Numbered from the stretch's first letter, positions 1 through 9,266 are shown. The stretch is DNA of 41,121 bases from Candidatus Avisuccinivibrio pullicola (GCA_018713485.1 DVOQ01000064.1:1-41121); one strand, 5' to 3'. The notes: generated from the sequence alone by a model not told the origin. Numbers and translations are program-made.

Positions 1-89
1 TAACTTCACTTTGTGAAGTGCTCCACAACGCCTCTATTCGCCTCTGACTACAATGAAAGTCTGGACAGGCAAAGAAAAGGGTGTGTCTT

Positions 90-854
90 ATGGATAAGCC
101 GGCAGCAGCTTCTTTTTCTCCGGAATATGCGCGGTGGAACGCGATCGGCTATCAGGTCGACACTCTTTTTGCGCAGCTGTCCGGGACGCAGCGTAAAACT
201 AAGAGAAGAGAGACTGTCCTGCCTAAGTGCGCACCGCCAGTCCCCCTCACCCCGCTGGAAATGAACTTCCGCGAAAATGAGTTTCGCTTAGCCGAAGAAA
301 GGGAAACCACCGATCAGGGGTTTACGGAGCGGACAGCTCAGGGAGTGCTGGAGCTCTTTGCCAGGGAAAGTCCCACCTTTAGGCGTCTGCCTTTAGATAC
401 GCCGCTGTTTTTAAAACCGGTGCCGGTGGCCCCGGCGCTCCTTATGCACAGCGCGAAATATCAGCGTACGCTTATCTGCATGATAAGAAGCGGCTCGCAG
501 CGACCTCTCTACGTCATGGAAATGTCCGCCTATCTTATGACCTTCGATCGCTATCTGAAGGCCCGCAAAGAGGACTGCTCCTTAGGGCTTATTTTGCAGC
601 GCGGTAACGACGCTCACGCCGATTATGTGCTCCAGGATCCCTCAGAATCCTCCGGCGTGCGCCTGTGCATGAGCTCATCCAGCGTACCCGTAAATCTAAG
701 ACATTTCCTGCCTCCCCCGGAAAAGCTTAAAGAGCTTATCCCCGTGCCACGACGCGAGAGCGTGCACGAGACCGCACAAAGGCTCAGGGAGTCCTATCTA
801 AAGGAAAAATCCCTGATGCGCTCTGCAGGCAGACGGGCGCTGAGGCGTGCTTAA
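90..854 (+). CDS. YhcG/DUF1016-like protein lacking nuclease catalytic residues
   Basis: The C-terminal half (about residues 115-220 of 254) reads like the C-terminal PDDEXK domain of YhcG/DUF1016 proteins: an MHSAKYQR strand, then MEMSAYLMTFDRYL where the family has MNFYLxAVDDLL, then CSLGLILQRGNDAHADYVLQD where the family has PSIGLILCKxKNxxxAEYALRD, then a FLPPPEKLKELI tail. The family's catalytic Asp (VDLLFYH) is replaced by Ala in APALLMHS, and the ELK triad segment is replaced by CMI, so nuclease activity is unlikely. The N-terminal part is not recognised. I start at the ATG at 90, which has AAAAGGG at a good distance; a GTG at 81 in the same frame would add three residues. It could be a degenerate remnant or a domesticated binding protein. 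The assignment is by eye and moderate. Confidence 0.5.
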   Translation: MDKPAAASFSPEYARWNAIGYQVDTLFAQLSGTQRKTKRRETVLPKCAPPVPLTPLEMNFRENEFRLAEERETTDQGFTERTAQGVLELFARESPTFRRLPLDTPLFLKPVPVAPALLMHSAKYQRTLICMIRSGSQRPLYVMEMSAYLMTFDRYLKARKEDCSLGLILQRGNDAHADYVLQDPSESSGVRLCMSSSSVPVNLRHFLPPPEKLKELIPVPRRESVHETAQRLRESYLKEKSLMRSAGRRALRRA

Positions 855-864
855 AGAACATGCG

Positions 865-893
865 GTGCAATTTGCAGGTGGGTACTCTATAAT
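865..893 (+). promoter_or_regulatory. Candidate sigma70 promoter for mlaA
   Basis: A perfect TATAAT at 888-893 lies 17 bp after GTGCAA (865-870), a weak -35. The predicted start is about 40 bp before the mlaA ATG. The -10 is convincing, the -35 is not. Confidence 0.45.
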
Positions 894-936
894 GACAGCC
901 TAAGACTCAGACCTTAGTCTGTCAGTGAGGTGTCCC

Positions 937-1764
937 ATGTCGAGGTTGCGCTCTTACTCTTCTCTGTGCGCAGGACTTATCGCCGCCCTTGGCTTTGTAA
1001 CGGTGGCCGAGGCGGCGCGTTCCACGCCCAATCCCATGACGCCGCGGGTGTTAAACGCCACGGCCTATCACGCCGATTACAGTTATGGTTATTCGCTCTT
1101 AACCGGCAATGCCATCGATACGCTTGAGACACCGAACCGCGTGGTGGGCTGGAACGTCAATTATGAGTTTTTTGACCGTTACGTGCTCCGTCCCGTGGCG
1201 CACGGTTACGCCCTCCTGCCCCGTCCGGTACAGACGGGAGTGGGTAATTTCCTGTCAAACTTAAATGAGCCTGGCAACACGCTTAATAACCTGCTTATAG
1301 GGGAGCCCGGGGACTCGCTTAAGAGCCTCACGCGCTTTTGCATAAACAGCACCGTGGGTATCTTAGGCTTTATCGACGTGGCAGGTGGCATGGGCCTTGA
1401 CGGGGCTCCCATGGAGATGAGCACGGTATTAGGCAGGGCCGGCATGGAGCAGGGCCCCTATATCATGGTGCCGCTCTATGGCCCGACGACGGGCCGCGAA
1501 CTGCACGGCGATACCATTGACGATATCCCCTTCATGTTCTTCCCCTTCTACGTCAACGTGGCGCAGTGGGCCCTCAACGGTATCCACGCCCGCGCGCAGC
1601 TTATCGATCAGGAAGGCGTGGTGGACAACGCCTTTGATCCCTATGTGTCCACGCGCGATATCTACCTCATGTACTCCGAGGGCAAGGTCCATCCGGAAGC
1701 GGCGTTAGCGCCTGAAGAAGAGGAATTTATCGATCCGGCTTTCCTCGACGAGATTGACGGTTAG
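937..1764 (+). CDS. mlaA: MlaA-family outer-membrane phospholipid trafficking protein
   Basis: MlaA (VacJ) removes mislocalised phospholipids from the outer leaflet of the outer membrane and passes them to the MlaC/MlaFEDB route. Family signatures are visible: NYEFFDRYVLRPVAHGY near residue 70, VGNFLSNLNEPGNTLNNLL near 105, RFCINSTVGILGFIDVA near 135, and GPYIMVPLYGPTTGRE near 180. Length is 275 aa, a little longer than the roughly 250 aa of E. coli MlaA, with an acidic C-terminal tail (EEEEF). I start at the ATG at 937, with GTGAGG six bases upstream; a GTG at 925 would add four residues. The N-terminus is a Sec signal ending VAEA|AR. The only early Cys (LCAG) does not sit in a lipobox, so unlike E. 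coli MlaA this does not look like a lipoprotein. Confidence 0.9.
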   Translation: MSRLRSYSSLCAGLIAALGFVTVAEAARSTPNPMTPRVLNATAYHADYSYGYSLLTGNAIDTLETPNRVVGWNVNYEFFDRYVLRPVAHGYALLPRPVQTGVGNFLSNLNEPGNTLNNLLIGEPGDSLKSLTRFCINSTVGILGFIDVAGGMGLDGAPMEMSTVLGRAGMEQGPYIMVPLYGPTTGRELHGDTIDDIPFMFFPFYVNVAQWALNGIHARAQLIDQEGVVDNAFDPYVSTRDIYLMYSEGKVHPEAALAPEEEEFIDPAFLDEIDG

Positions 1765-1792
1765 TCTTAAAGTTTAAAGGATAAGGCAGTCT

Positions 1793-2950
1793 ATGACGGA
1801 TGCAAAGGCGCGTGAGGAGCTTACCGCGTTACGCGAAGCTATCGACAGGCAGGATTTAAAGCTTATCGAGGTGATCCGCGAACGCCTTGATCTGGTCGCC
1901 AGGGCCGCGAAAGTCAAGGCAGAGCTCGGTGAGGGATCGCGCTCGCTGAGCCGCGAGGATTTTCTCCTAAGTGACCGGGCCCGCCTCGCCGCCGCCCATC
2001 ACCTGCCCGAGGGGCTCATCGAGGATCTGTTAAAGCGGCTCCTGCGTGAGTCCTATAAGGAAAGCGGGGAAAGACACTTTGCCTGCTCCTTCTTAAAGGA
2101 GCACCCGGGACAGACGGTAAAGCCCGTGGTGCTGGTGGGCGGTAAGGGCGGCATGGCGCGCATATTCCGGCAGTATTTTGAGGCCTCGGGTTATCCGGTG
2201 CGCATTTTCGGCCATCATGATTACGCGAAAGCCCGGGAACTCTTAAAAGGGGCGCTCGCTGTGATGGTGTGCGTGCCCATTGACGTGACCGAGGAAGTGA
2301 TCGCGACGCTTTCCCCCTACCTTGATAAGGAGACCATCCTTATGGATATCACCTCGGTGAAGGGACCCATCGTGAAAAAGATGCTCGCCTGTCACAAGGG
2401 GCCGGTGCTCGGGCTGCATCCCATGTTCGGGCCGGATATCCGCGGCATGGTCAAACAGGTGATCGTGAACGCAGGCGGCCGGGACACGGAGAAAAGCGCC
2501 TTCCTGCTGGAGCAGTTCAGGCTCTGGGGCGCTAAGGTGGTGGACTGCGATCCTGAGGAACACGATAAGGCCATGTCCATCATTCAGGCCTTAAGACACT
2601 TCACGACTTACTGTTATGGACTCTTTCTGGCCAGGGTGCATCCCGATCTGCGTTCCATTCTCGCCCTGAGCTCGCCCATCTATCATCTGGAGCTGCTCAT
2701 GGTGGGCAGGCTGTTTGCCCAGGATCCGCGCCTTTACGCCGATATCATCATGGCTTCGGAGCGCAATGCCGAGCTTATCGGCAGTTACCTTGAGTGCATC
2801 CGCGAGGAACTGGATACCGTGCGGCGTAAGGATCACGCGGCTTTTAAGGAACGCTTTTTAGAGGCGCGCGCCTATTTCGGGGACAGCGCGGAGAGCTTCC
2901 TAAAGGAAAGCGGGGCCTTACTGGCCCGTGTGAACGATGACCGTCGCTAA
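1793..2950 (+). CDS. tyrA: Bifunctional chorismate mutase / prephenate dehydrogenase (T-protein)
   Basis: This enzyme converts chorismate to prephenate and then to 4-hydroxyphenylpyruvate, the tyrosine branch of aromatic amino-acid synthesis. Residues 1-90 form an AroQ-type mutase (LTALREAIDRQDLKLIEVIRERLDLVARAAKVK, then a RESY segment). Residues from about 105 form the NAD-dependent dehydrogenase: VVLVGGKGGMARIF dinucleotide-binding loop, GLHPMFGPD, IQALRHFTTYCYGL and SSPIYHLELLMVGRLFAQDP. Overall length (385 aa) and order match E. coli TyrA closely. The start has a purine-rich AAGGATAAGG in front. It follows mlaA by 28 bp and precedes a DUF945 gene by 8 bp, so it may be co-transcribed with both. 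No attenuator-like leader is obvious upstream. Confidence 0.95.
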   Translation: MTDAKAREELTALREAIDRQDLKLIEVIRERLDLVARAAKVKAELGEGSRSLSREDFLLSDRARLAAAHHLPEGLIEDLLKRLLRESYKESGERHFACSFLKEHPGQTVKPVVLVGGKGGMARIFRQYFEASGYPVRIFGHHDYAKARELLKGALAVMVCVPIDVTEEVIATLSPYLDKETILMDITSVKGPIVKKMLACHKGPVLGLHPMFGPDIRGMVKQVIVNAGGRDTEKSAFLLEQFRLWGAKVVDCDPEEHDKAMSIIQALRHFTTYCYGLFLARVHPDLRSILALSSPIYHLELLMVGRLFAQDPRLYADIIMASERNAELIGSYLECIREELDTVRRKDHAAFKERFLEARAYFGDSAESFLKESGALLARVNDDRR

Positions 2951-2958
2951 GGCAGAGT

Positions 2959-4332
2959 ATGAAGATTAAAGCCCGTACCCTCATTAAAGGACTTACCGCG
3001 GTGGCCGCGTTAGGCGTCATTCTCTGCGCGCTGCAGGTATGGGTGGCCGGTTATCTTTTTGATATCCGCCTTGAGAGCCTGCTTACGCGGGTGGAGCGGC
3101 GGGTGCCGCAGCTCAAGCTTGACTATAGGGCAGGGGAGAGTTCCTTTTTCTCCCGCGAGGGCGTGTTTCACTGGGAGCTTACGCTTCCTGAGGGCAGTCT
3201 TACGGGAATGGAAAAGCTTAACGGGGAGACGGCCTTTAAGTTAAGGATCCTGCCTTTAAACGTGCACGGGGCCTTTGAGCCCGTGGCGGGAGCGGGCAAT
3301 ATGCAGGAGCTCTTCGCGCGCTTTAAGTTAACGCCCATTACCTATACGGGGGCCTTTGAGGTACGGGCCCTGCCGCCCGGGGCGGACGTGGCGGTCAGGA
3401 CCTCGTCCTTCCATCTTCCGCTATCTCTGGGGCTGTGTTATATGGGGGAGAGTTCCGTGCGGGCCTCGGCCACCTCGCTTACGGATATGGCGCTTAATTT
3501 CAGTTTCGCGGGTTTTGACTGCACGGGAAACACGCTTTACGCGGGCAAGCCGTCTTTTAAGGCGCGCCTTGAGGGGCTTAATCTTAACTTAAAGCCCTAT
3601 ATCGAGGAGCGTAAGCCCTATTTAGACGCTGTGGAGCTTAACTTTAAGTCCCTTGAGGCGGAGATCTCCACGCTTTTTGCGATAGGCTTCAGGCCCGACG
3701 AGGAAGTGCGCGATCCCACGCTGCGCGAGGCCTTAAGCTTTAAGCGGGTGGGTACCCGTCTTGCCTTTACGGATAAGGACGACCGGGGACGGGGGCTCCT
3801 TAAGGGCGACGTGACGGGCGATTTTGCCTTTGCCTTTCCGTCCGTGAAAGAGGGCGCGGCGCTGCCACTGTACCTGTTTGAGAATTTAAGGCTCAGGGGT
3901 GAGGTGGAGCGTATCAATCTCATCGAGACCTTACGCAGGGCCTTAAGCCTGAAGGACAGCTCGGACTTCCCGGCCCTGATGGAAGGCATGTCGCGTCCTC
4001 TGAAGGTGAGCCTTGGGGAGTTTTCCTTTGAGCACGCGGGGGAGCGACTGCATTTAGACGCCGTCTCGGAGGTGGATTTAAGTCATGAGGGAGGCCTTAA
4101 CGATCTTAAGCTTGAGCTTAACTTCAGGGCGGGGCGTTCCATCGTTGAGGACGGGGCGGAGGCCTTTGCCTACGAGCGCGAGCTTAAGCGGGCTCTTGAA
4201 AACCGCATCCTCCTTGAGGAAGGCGGGGAGCTTAGCTCCCGCATTGAGGTGTCGGGCTCTGCAGTGCACATCAACGGGGAGCGCATTGACAATCTGCAGG
4301 CCGGTGAGGACGTGGTGGAGATCGCTCCCTAG
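2959..4332 (+). CDS. DUF945/YdgA-like membrane-anchored periplasmic protein
   Basis: The N-terminus has a short basic stretch followed by a single hydrophobic segment (about residues 10-32), consistent with an uncleaved anchor or signal. It is followed by a GYLFDIRLESLL...RRVPQLKLDYRAGESSFFSREGVFHWEL segment that resembles the start of YdgA/DUF945 proteins (YxxxxRGxFSS). The remaining 400 residues are an alternation of charged and beta-prone segments with no recognisable enzyme motif. Length (457 aa) is near that of YdgA-type proteins. It lies 8 bp after tyrA. DUF945 function is poorly known; a periplasmic structural or envelope role is an inference only. Confidence 0.6.
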   Translation: MKIKARTLIKGLTAVAALGVILCALQVWVAGYLFDIRLESLLTRVERRVPQLKLDYRAGESSFFSREGVFHWELTLPEGSLTGMEKLNGETAFKLRILPLNVHGAFEPVAGAGNMQELFARFKLTPITYTGAFEVRALPPGADVAVRTSSFHLPLSLGLCYMGESSVRASATSLTDMALNFSFAGFDCTGNTLYAGKPSFKARLEGLNLNLKPYIEERKPYLDAVELNFKSLEAEISTLFAIGFRPDEEVRDPTLREALSFKRVGTRLAFTDKDDRGRGLLKGDVTGDFAFAFPSVKEGAALPLYLFENLRLRGEVERINLIETLRRALSLKDSSDFPALMEGMSRPLKVSLGEFSFEHAGERLHLDAVSEVDLSHEGGLNDLKLELNFRAGRSIVEDGAEAFAYERELKRALENRILLEEGGELSSRIEVSGSAVHINGERIDNLQAGEDVVEIAP

Positions 4333-4411
4333 ACGAAGTCGGAGAGGGGGCTTAGTGCTCACGGTGAAGACGTGGTAAGCTAATGCGGTCTTAATCACGT
4401 CTGGAGCTACC

Positions 4412-7400
4412 ATGGCTATATTCCCCGAAAATCAGGCCGTCCTTAAGGAAATACGCGCGCTGTTAAAGAAACTGCCGCAAAGGCCAGGGATCCTGGATAA
4501 CGTCGATAGGCTTATCGAGGAACCGGAGGGCGTGCTCAAGGCGCATCGGGAAGCGGGGCTGGCATACATCCGCGTCATGGAGCAGATCGTCGCGCGCGTG
4601 GGGCATTTTGCCAGGACCGAGTCGCAGCTCCCCGATCCGGGGGCCACCTACGCCCAAGCGCAGGAACTCCTTGCTAAGGCGCGCAATGGCGTGCTCAAAT
4701 GGCGGGCCGGAGATTACCTGATGACACGCGGGGGCAAGGCGCGGGGCTTTGCCAGACTGCCCGTGCAGGAAATGACGCGGGCTTCCCTCAAACAGCTCTT
4801 TGAGGGTACGGGCTTTTTAAGCTTTGTAAGAAAGCAGCTTGACGCGCTGCCTAAGGAGGCGCCGCGCAGCTATCTTGAGTACAGCTATCTTGATTATCTC
4901 TGCGATACCTCCTTCGATGAGGCCCTGCACTTACTCTACGTGGCGGGGGCGAACGGCTCTGCCGAGGCGCAGACGGCTCTTCAGCGCGAGGTGACGGGGA
5001 GAACCGTGGATGATTTCCTGTCCTTACTGCAAAACTCCGCCAGGATAAGCGATCCGGAAAAGGGCGTCCGGCTGGTGCGCGCCGCGCTTACGGATCCTGA
5101 CTTCCGCGAGCATCATGAGCTCTTAAACGAGTTAAGTTCCGAGTCGGGCAGGCTTGACATACGCTCGCTGCGCGTGCAGCTGCGCTTTGCGGTGGGACAA
5201 CGGCACCTTACGCATTACGTGCCCTATTACTATTTCAATCTCATCTATCACTTAAGTCTCTCGGTGCGCCATGCGGAGCAGGAGCTGCGCGAGGACGCGG
5301 AGGATTTCATCAATCCCGCGGCGCTCTTTTTATGGCTGCTCCTCGATATCGAGCAGGAAAGCAGCGACAGCTCGTTCTTAAGCGGCCTTGACGCGGAATG
5401 GGATGCCTTTTCTGAATCGCCCGAGAGCTACGCTACGGTACAGAACATGGTGGACCGCTTTGCCGATGAACCGCGCTCCATTCTCTATTCCCTCTGCGAC
5501 GGGGCGCTGCGCACCACGGGGGATTTTAAAAGCGCGCTTTACGATGAGACTCTCTTTGGCCTGCCGCCGCACGCGGCCTATCTTATCGGCCTTGATCTGC
5601 TGACGGGGCGCAACCTTAAAAAGAACGTGCCCAAGGGCACGGTGTATCTTTTCTACGCCCACGCGACCGGACATCCCTATGCCCTGACGGCTCTGACGCT
5701 TCTGACCTCGGAGGTGACGCTCGATCTTGACGATCCCACGCTGCCTTTAAAGCACGTGACGGCGCATCTCAACGCGCTTATCAATATTGAAAGTCAGCTG
5801 ACGGGGCGCTTCGTGCCGGTGCCGTGCGTAAGCCGCGAGTCGCTTATCGACGAGGAGCGCAATCCCTTCTTTATCGCCTACGCCAATTATTTAAATACGC
5901 TGACCTCGCTCGCTTCGTATACGGATCGCTTTGGGGCGGGGTTTGCCGATCTGAACGGGCTGTTCACGGCCACGGCTTCGCTGCTGTTACGCGAGGTGTT
6001 AGAGGAGATCCTGAAAGCGGGCGGAAAGGTTTCCTTATCGCCTCTCTATCTGGCCGCGCTGCGCATGGTGTTCCATTTTCACGTGCTGCCTCCGGTGTTC
6101 GCGGGCCGTCTGCTTGATAATCTGGCGCAGCTTACCGTGCTTTACGATGAGGGCTTTAAGCTGCCCGCCGGGCTTAATGGGAAGGGTGAGGCGCGGACGG
6201 GCCGGGCGATGCTGGCCTCGCTGACCTCCTCGGTGACGGGCTATTTAGGCACCCCGAAACTCTCTGAGTATACCCTGCATAAGGAGGCGCTGGCCTGCCT
6301 GCTGCCCTATGCCGAGCGGCTGATGGAGATTTTAGCGCCTAAGGAGAGCGATCCCTTAGGGCTTAAGCTTAAGAGCTACTACTTCAGCTTCATGTTGAAT
6401 ACCTGGAACTGCACGGCTCGCGAGCGCATGGTGACCGGGGCCTATGAAGGGCTTACCCCGGAGTTTGTCGAGGCGCTGGTCAGAAAGATGCCCTCCGATC
6501 CCTCCCTGGCCCACATCGGCATGGAGACGTGGCTGGCGCTTGCCTGGGATAAAAGCCCCTTTGGCGAGCAGTTACAGGGAGCTTCCGGGGAAAAAGCGGC
6601 GGTCTACCGCTATAGCTTAAGGGCGCTGCTTTCGGTAGCGGCGAATAACGGCGTGGGCATGGCCTACGCTTATAGCGGGCTCATGGAGCTGATAGCCGCC
6701 CGCGATCAGTGGCGCATGGCGCACGGGGATGCGCCGTGGAAACTTGACAGAAAGAAGGCCTCGGAACTGGAGCTCCTCGCCATGATGGCCCTCGAGGCCG
6801 GCTCCCCGATGGGCTTTTACCTCGGCTATCAGATCTTTGACGCTGCAGAGAATACGGAGCGGGCGCATACCTACCTGCGCCTTGGCGCTTTCGCCGGGGA
6901 AATGCAGTGCCTCGTGATCCTGGGTCAGCTCAGAGAGGATGGAGTCAGGCTGCGCGCCGCGCCGTGGCTCTCTACGCTGCTGAAGATTATTCAGAAGTTA
7001 AAGCGGTCCTCTCTTGCGGAGGCTCCGGCTCTGTTAAGCGGCATGCTCTCCTTATTGCCTTCGAGTACCTATACCGTGAGCGCGCAGCTGCAGGAGGCCT
7101 TAAAGCTCAATCTGTCCCGGCTCTATCCGGTATCTTTCCAGTATTTCCGCGCGCATAATCTTCCCGTGGGCCGCTTCCCTGCGCAGGAGGCGTCCATCTC
7201 GGAGCGCTCGCTGCGCCGCGTGTCGCAGGGCGTGTGCATGGATGAGAACGTGGCGGTGGCGCAGAATGCATGGCTTTCCCGCCTCAGTGCCCTCAACATG
7301 AGCACGGCAGAAGCGTATGATCACGTTCTTGGAAAGGAGAACGATGAACTGCGTGAGGATTTCCTGCGTCTCTATAAGCAGCTGCAGAACAGTAAGGGCT

Positions 7401-8131
7401 ATGATCCCCTCGCCGCGGCGGTGCGCTATCACTATTACCTGTCTGGGCTGCCGACGTGGCTTGCCTTCCGCGCGCACCTGACGGAACCCGCCACCGCGGT
7501 GGAAAAGCGCTTTATGGATCTCATCAATAACGATCACGCGCTGTTAAGCGATCCCGCGCCGGTGCGGATCATGACCTCGCGCATGAGCATGCGCTATCAG
7601 AATCTGCAGAATCTCATCTGCCTTGAGGATCAGCGTCAGGCGCTGGGCTTCACGCTCGATGGCACGGCCTATTACGATATTTTCGCCAGCGAACTTATCG
7701 ATGACATGGAACATAACGAAGACGGGGCGTTCTGCAATCTCGAGTCGCTGTTCGGGGAGGGGGCGCGGGCGCGTTTCATGCTCCGCTCCGTGACCGTGCC
7801 GGTGAACTTTGAGGAGCTTCTCTTCAACATGGGCTGCGCGGCGCAGTCAGGCGATCCCTTAGGCGCGCTGTGGGCCATGCTCGATGTGAGCTATCTTAAG
7901 GCCCCCGATTTAAGCGCGCTCGTCACTGAGAAAAAACCGGAGGCGCGTAAAACCGGGGGCAGGGGCAAAGGCAGGAAAGAGCCCCCCGTGTCCGTGACGC
8001 AGACGGTGACCGATAAGGCCGAAGCGGGTGAGACACAGGATAAGAACGCCGCTCCTTCCGGGGAGGGGAACGAAGATAAGTCAGGGCCGGGGATGGACGG
8101 GGGTTTCCTTACCATCGATGTGGCACAGTAA
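4412..8131 (+). CDS. Large protein of unknown function (1239 aa)
   Basis: I do not recognise this protein. It has no signal peptide and no clear membrane segment, so it is probably cytoplasmic. The composition is alpha-helical and leucine/alanine-rich, with several stretches resembling degenerate Sel1/TPR-type helix pairs (for example EALHLLYVAGANGSAEAQTALQ near residue 180 and RAHTYLRLGAFAGEMQCLVILG near 820). The last 65 residues are a low-complexity charged tail (GGRGKGRKE, then many Lys/Glu/Gly). GGAG precedes the ATG. A small gene starts 21 bp after it, suggesting co-transcription. Codon use and GC match the neighbours, so it looks like a native gene rather than a recent arrival. A scaffold built from helical repeats is a possible reading, weakly supported. 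Confidence 0.7.
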   Translation: MAIFPENQAVLKEIRALLKKLPQRPGILDNVDRLIEEPEGVLKAHREAGLAYIRVMEQIVARVGHFARTESQLPDPGATYAQAQELLAKARNGVLKWRAGDYLMTRGGKARGFARLPVQEMTRASLKQLFEGTGFLSFVRKQLDALPKEAPRSYLEYSYLDYLCDTSFDEALHLLYVAGANGSAEAQTALQREVTGRTVDDFLSLLQNSARISDPEKGVRLVRAALTDPDFREHHELLNELSSESGRLDIRSLRVQLRFAVGQRHLTHYVPYYYFNLIYHLSLSVRHAEQELREDAEDFINPAALFLWLLLDIEQESSDSSFLSGLDAEWDAFSESPESYATVQNMVDRFADEPRSILYSLCDGALRTTGDFKSALYDETLFGLPPHAAYLIGLDLLTGRNLKKNVPKGTVYLFYAHATGHPYALTALTLLTSEVTLDLDDPTLPLKHVTAHLNALINIESQLTGRFVPVPCVSRESLIDEERNPFFIAYANYLNTLTSLASYTDRFGAGFADLNGLFTATASLLLREVLEEILKAGGKVSLSPLYLAALRMVFHFHVLPPVFAGRLLDNLAQLTVLYDEGFKLPAGLNGKGEARTGRAMLASLTSSVTGYLGTPKLSEYTLHKEALACLLPYAERLMEILAPKESDPLGLKLKSYYFSFMLNTWNCTARERMVTGAYEGLTPEFVEALVRKMPSDPSLAHIGMETWLALAWDKSPFGEQLQGASGEKAAVYRYSLRALLSVAANNGVGMAYAYSGLMELIAARDQWRMAHGDAPWKLDRKKASELELLAMMALEAGSPMGFYLGYQIFDAAENTERAHTYLRLGAFAGEMQCLVILGQLREDGVRLRAAPWLSTLLKIIQKLKRSSLAEAPALLSGMLSLLPSSTYTVSAQLQEALKLNLSRLYPVSFQYFRAHNLPVGRFPAQEASISERSLRRVSQGVCMDENVAVAQNAWLSRLSALNMSTAEAYDHVLGKENDELREDFLRLYKQLQNSKGYDPLAAAVRYHYYLSGLPTWLAFRAHLTEPATAVEKRFMDLINNDHALLSDPAPVRIMTSRMSMRYQNLQNLICLEDQRQALGFTLDGTAYYDIFASELIDDMEHNEDGAFCNLESLFGEGARARFMLRSVTVPVNFEELLFNMGCAAQSGDPLGALWAMLDVSYLKAPDLSALVTEKKPEARKTGGRGKGRKEPPVSVTQTVTDKAEAGETQDKNAAPSGEGNEDKSGPGMDGGFLTIDVAQ

Positions 8132-8152
8132 GTTAAAGGATAAAGACAGAAC

Positions 8153-8680
8153 ATGCAGTATTTATGGCGCGTTGGTTTAGAGGGCAGCGAGGTCTGGCGG
8201 CTGATTGCCCTTGACGGTAAGAGCGACGTGGCGCGGGCGGCCTTTCTCACGGCGCTCTCCTTTGGTTATACGGAAGGGCGCTACGCGTTTATCCTCAACG
8301 GACAGAGAGTGGAGGCCGGAGAGAGGGATCGCGTGGAACAGCTCTCGCAGAGCGCCGCTCTCGACACGCTGAACCTCAAAAGCGAGGATTGCTTTGACTT
8401 TGAGCTGACCCTGCCTTCGGGGGCGGTGTTAAGGCACGGCGTGCGCGTGCTTAAGGCCGAGGAAAAACTCTACTGCCTCATTCCCTCGACGCTGGTGGGC
8501 GCGCATAAGATAGTCGATGACGGGCGCGAGCAGAATCTTGAGAATATCAACGCCTATATCGAGGAAAGTTCTCTCGATAATACTCTAAACCTCAGGGAAT
8601 GCACCGACAGGATGCGCCTTGTGGGCAGTGAGCGGCGCGATCTGCAGGACGTGTTCAGCCTGCCCGTGGCGCATGCCTGA
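8153..8680 (+). CDS. Small protein of unknown function, faint pRiA4b ORF-3-like start
   Basis: This 175-aa protein sits between the 1239-aa gene and ruvC. The opening (MQYLWRVGLEGSEVWRLIAL, then a helix AAFLTALSFGYTEGRYAFILNG) faintly recalls the pRiA4b ORF-3-like fold (xIWRRLxV...LHxxIQxAFGW...HxFxI). The resemblance is partial and may be coincidental. A FELTLPSGAVLRHGVRVL segment follows near residue 90. There are no signal peptide, membrane segments or catalytic motifs I can name. The 3' end overlaps a possible upstream ATG of ruvC (8673), so translation coupling with ruvC is possible. Confidence 0.6.
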   Translation: MQYLWRVGLEGSEVWRLIALDGKSDVARAAFLTALSFGYTEGRYAFILNGQRVEAGERDRVEQLSQSAALDTLNLKSEDCFDFELTLPSGAVLRHGVRVLKAEEKLYCLIPSTLVGAHKIVDDGREQNLENINAYIEESSLDNTLNLRECTDRMRLVGSERRDLQDVFSLPVAHA

Positions 8681-8690
8681 AGGAAAGAGC

Positions 8691-9266
8691 GTGAGCACAG
8701 ACGCAGCTACGGAGAGCGCCGTGACGGTGGCGCTGCCGCAACGTGAGGTGATCCTGGGGATTGACCCCGGCTCCCGCACCACCGGTTACGGGGTAGTGGC
8801 GATGACGGGGCCGCAGCTCAGGTACCTCGGTTCGGGATGCATTAACGCCGGACGCGGGGAGCTAAGTTCCCGCCTGCATACCATCTTTCAGGGGGTGGCG
8901 ACGCTCATCGGGCAGTTTCAGCCCTCGGTCTTTGCCATCGAGCAGGCCTTTTTAGCCAAGAACGTGCAGTCCACGGTGAAGCTTTCGGAGGCGAGGGCGG
9001 CGGCTATCGTGGCGGCGGCGGATGCGGGACTTGCCGTGTATGAGTACACGCCGATGCAGATCAAGCAGGCGGTGGTGGGCACGGGAGGGGCGCAGAAGGT
9101 GCAGGTACAGTACATGGTAAAGCAGATCTTAAGCCTCAACGGCACGCCGCAGGCGGACGCGGCTGATGCTCTCGCCTGCGCCATCTGTCATGGCTTCACG
9201 GCGCGGGTGACGGGGGCTTTGGGCCTTAAAACCGCCTCTGCGGTGCACGGCAGGTGGCGGCGCTAG
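8691..9266 (+). CDS. ruvC: Holliday junction resolvase RuvC
   Basis: RuvC is the endonuclease that cuts Holliday junctions moved by RuvAB. The catalytic acids are visible: Asp in LGIDPGSRTTGYG, Glu in FAIEQAFLAKN, and two Asp in QADAADALACAICH. I prefer the GTG at 8691 because AGGA lies six bases upstream. The ATG at 8673, which overlaps the preceding gene, would add six residues. Either way an unusual stretch of about 18 residues (STDAATESAVTVALPQRE) precedes the conserved core, making it slightly longer than E. coli RuvC (173 aa). It heads the ruvC-ruvA-ruvB-ybgC-tol run. Confidence 0.95.
   Translation: MSTDAATESAVTVALPQREVILGIDPGSRTTGYGVVAMTGPQLRYLGSGCINAGRGELSSRLHTIFQGVATLIGQFQPSVFAIEQAFLAKNVQSTVKLSEARAAAIVAAADAGLAVYEYTPMQIKQAVVGTGGAQKVQVQYMVKQILSLNGTPQADAADALACAICHGFTARVTGALGLKTASAVHGRWRR

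Noticed and set aside
7100-7537. 145-codon minus-strand frame within the 1239-aa gene
   Set aside because: It is a shadow of the host gene; its His/Arg-rich composition comes from reversed codons.
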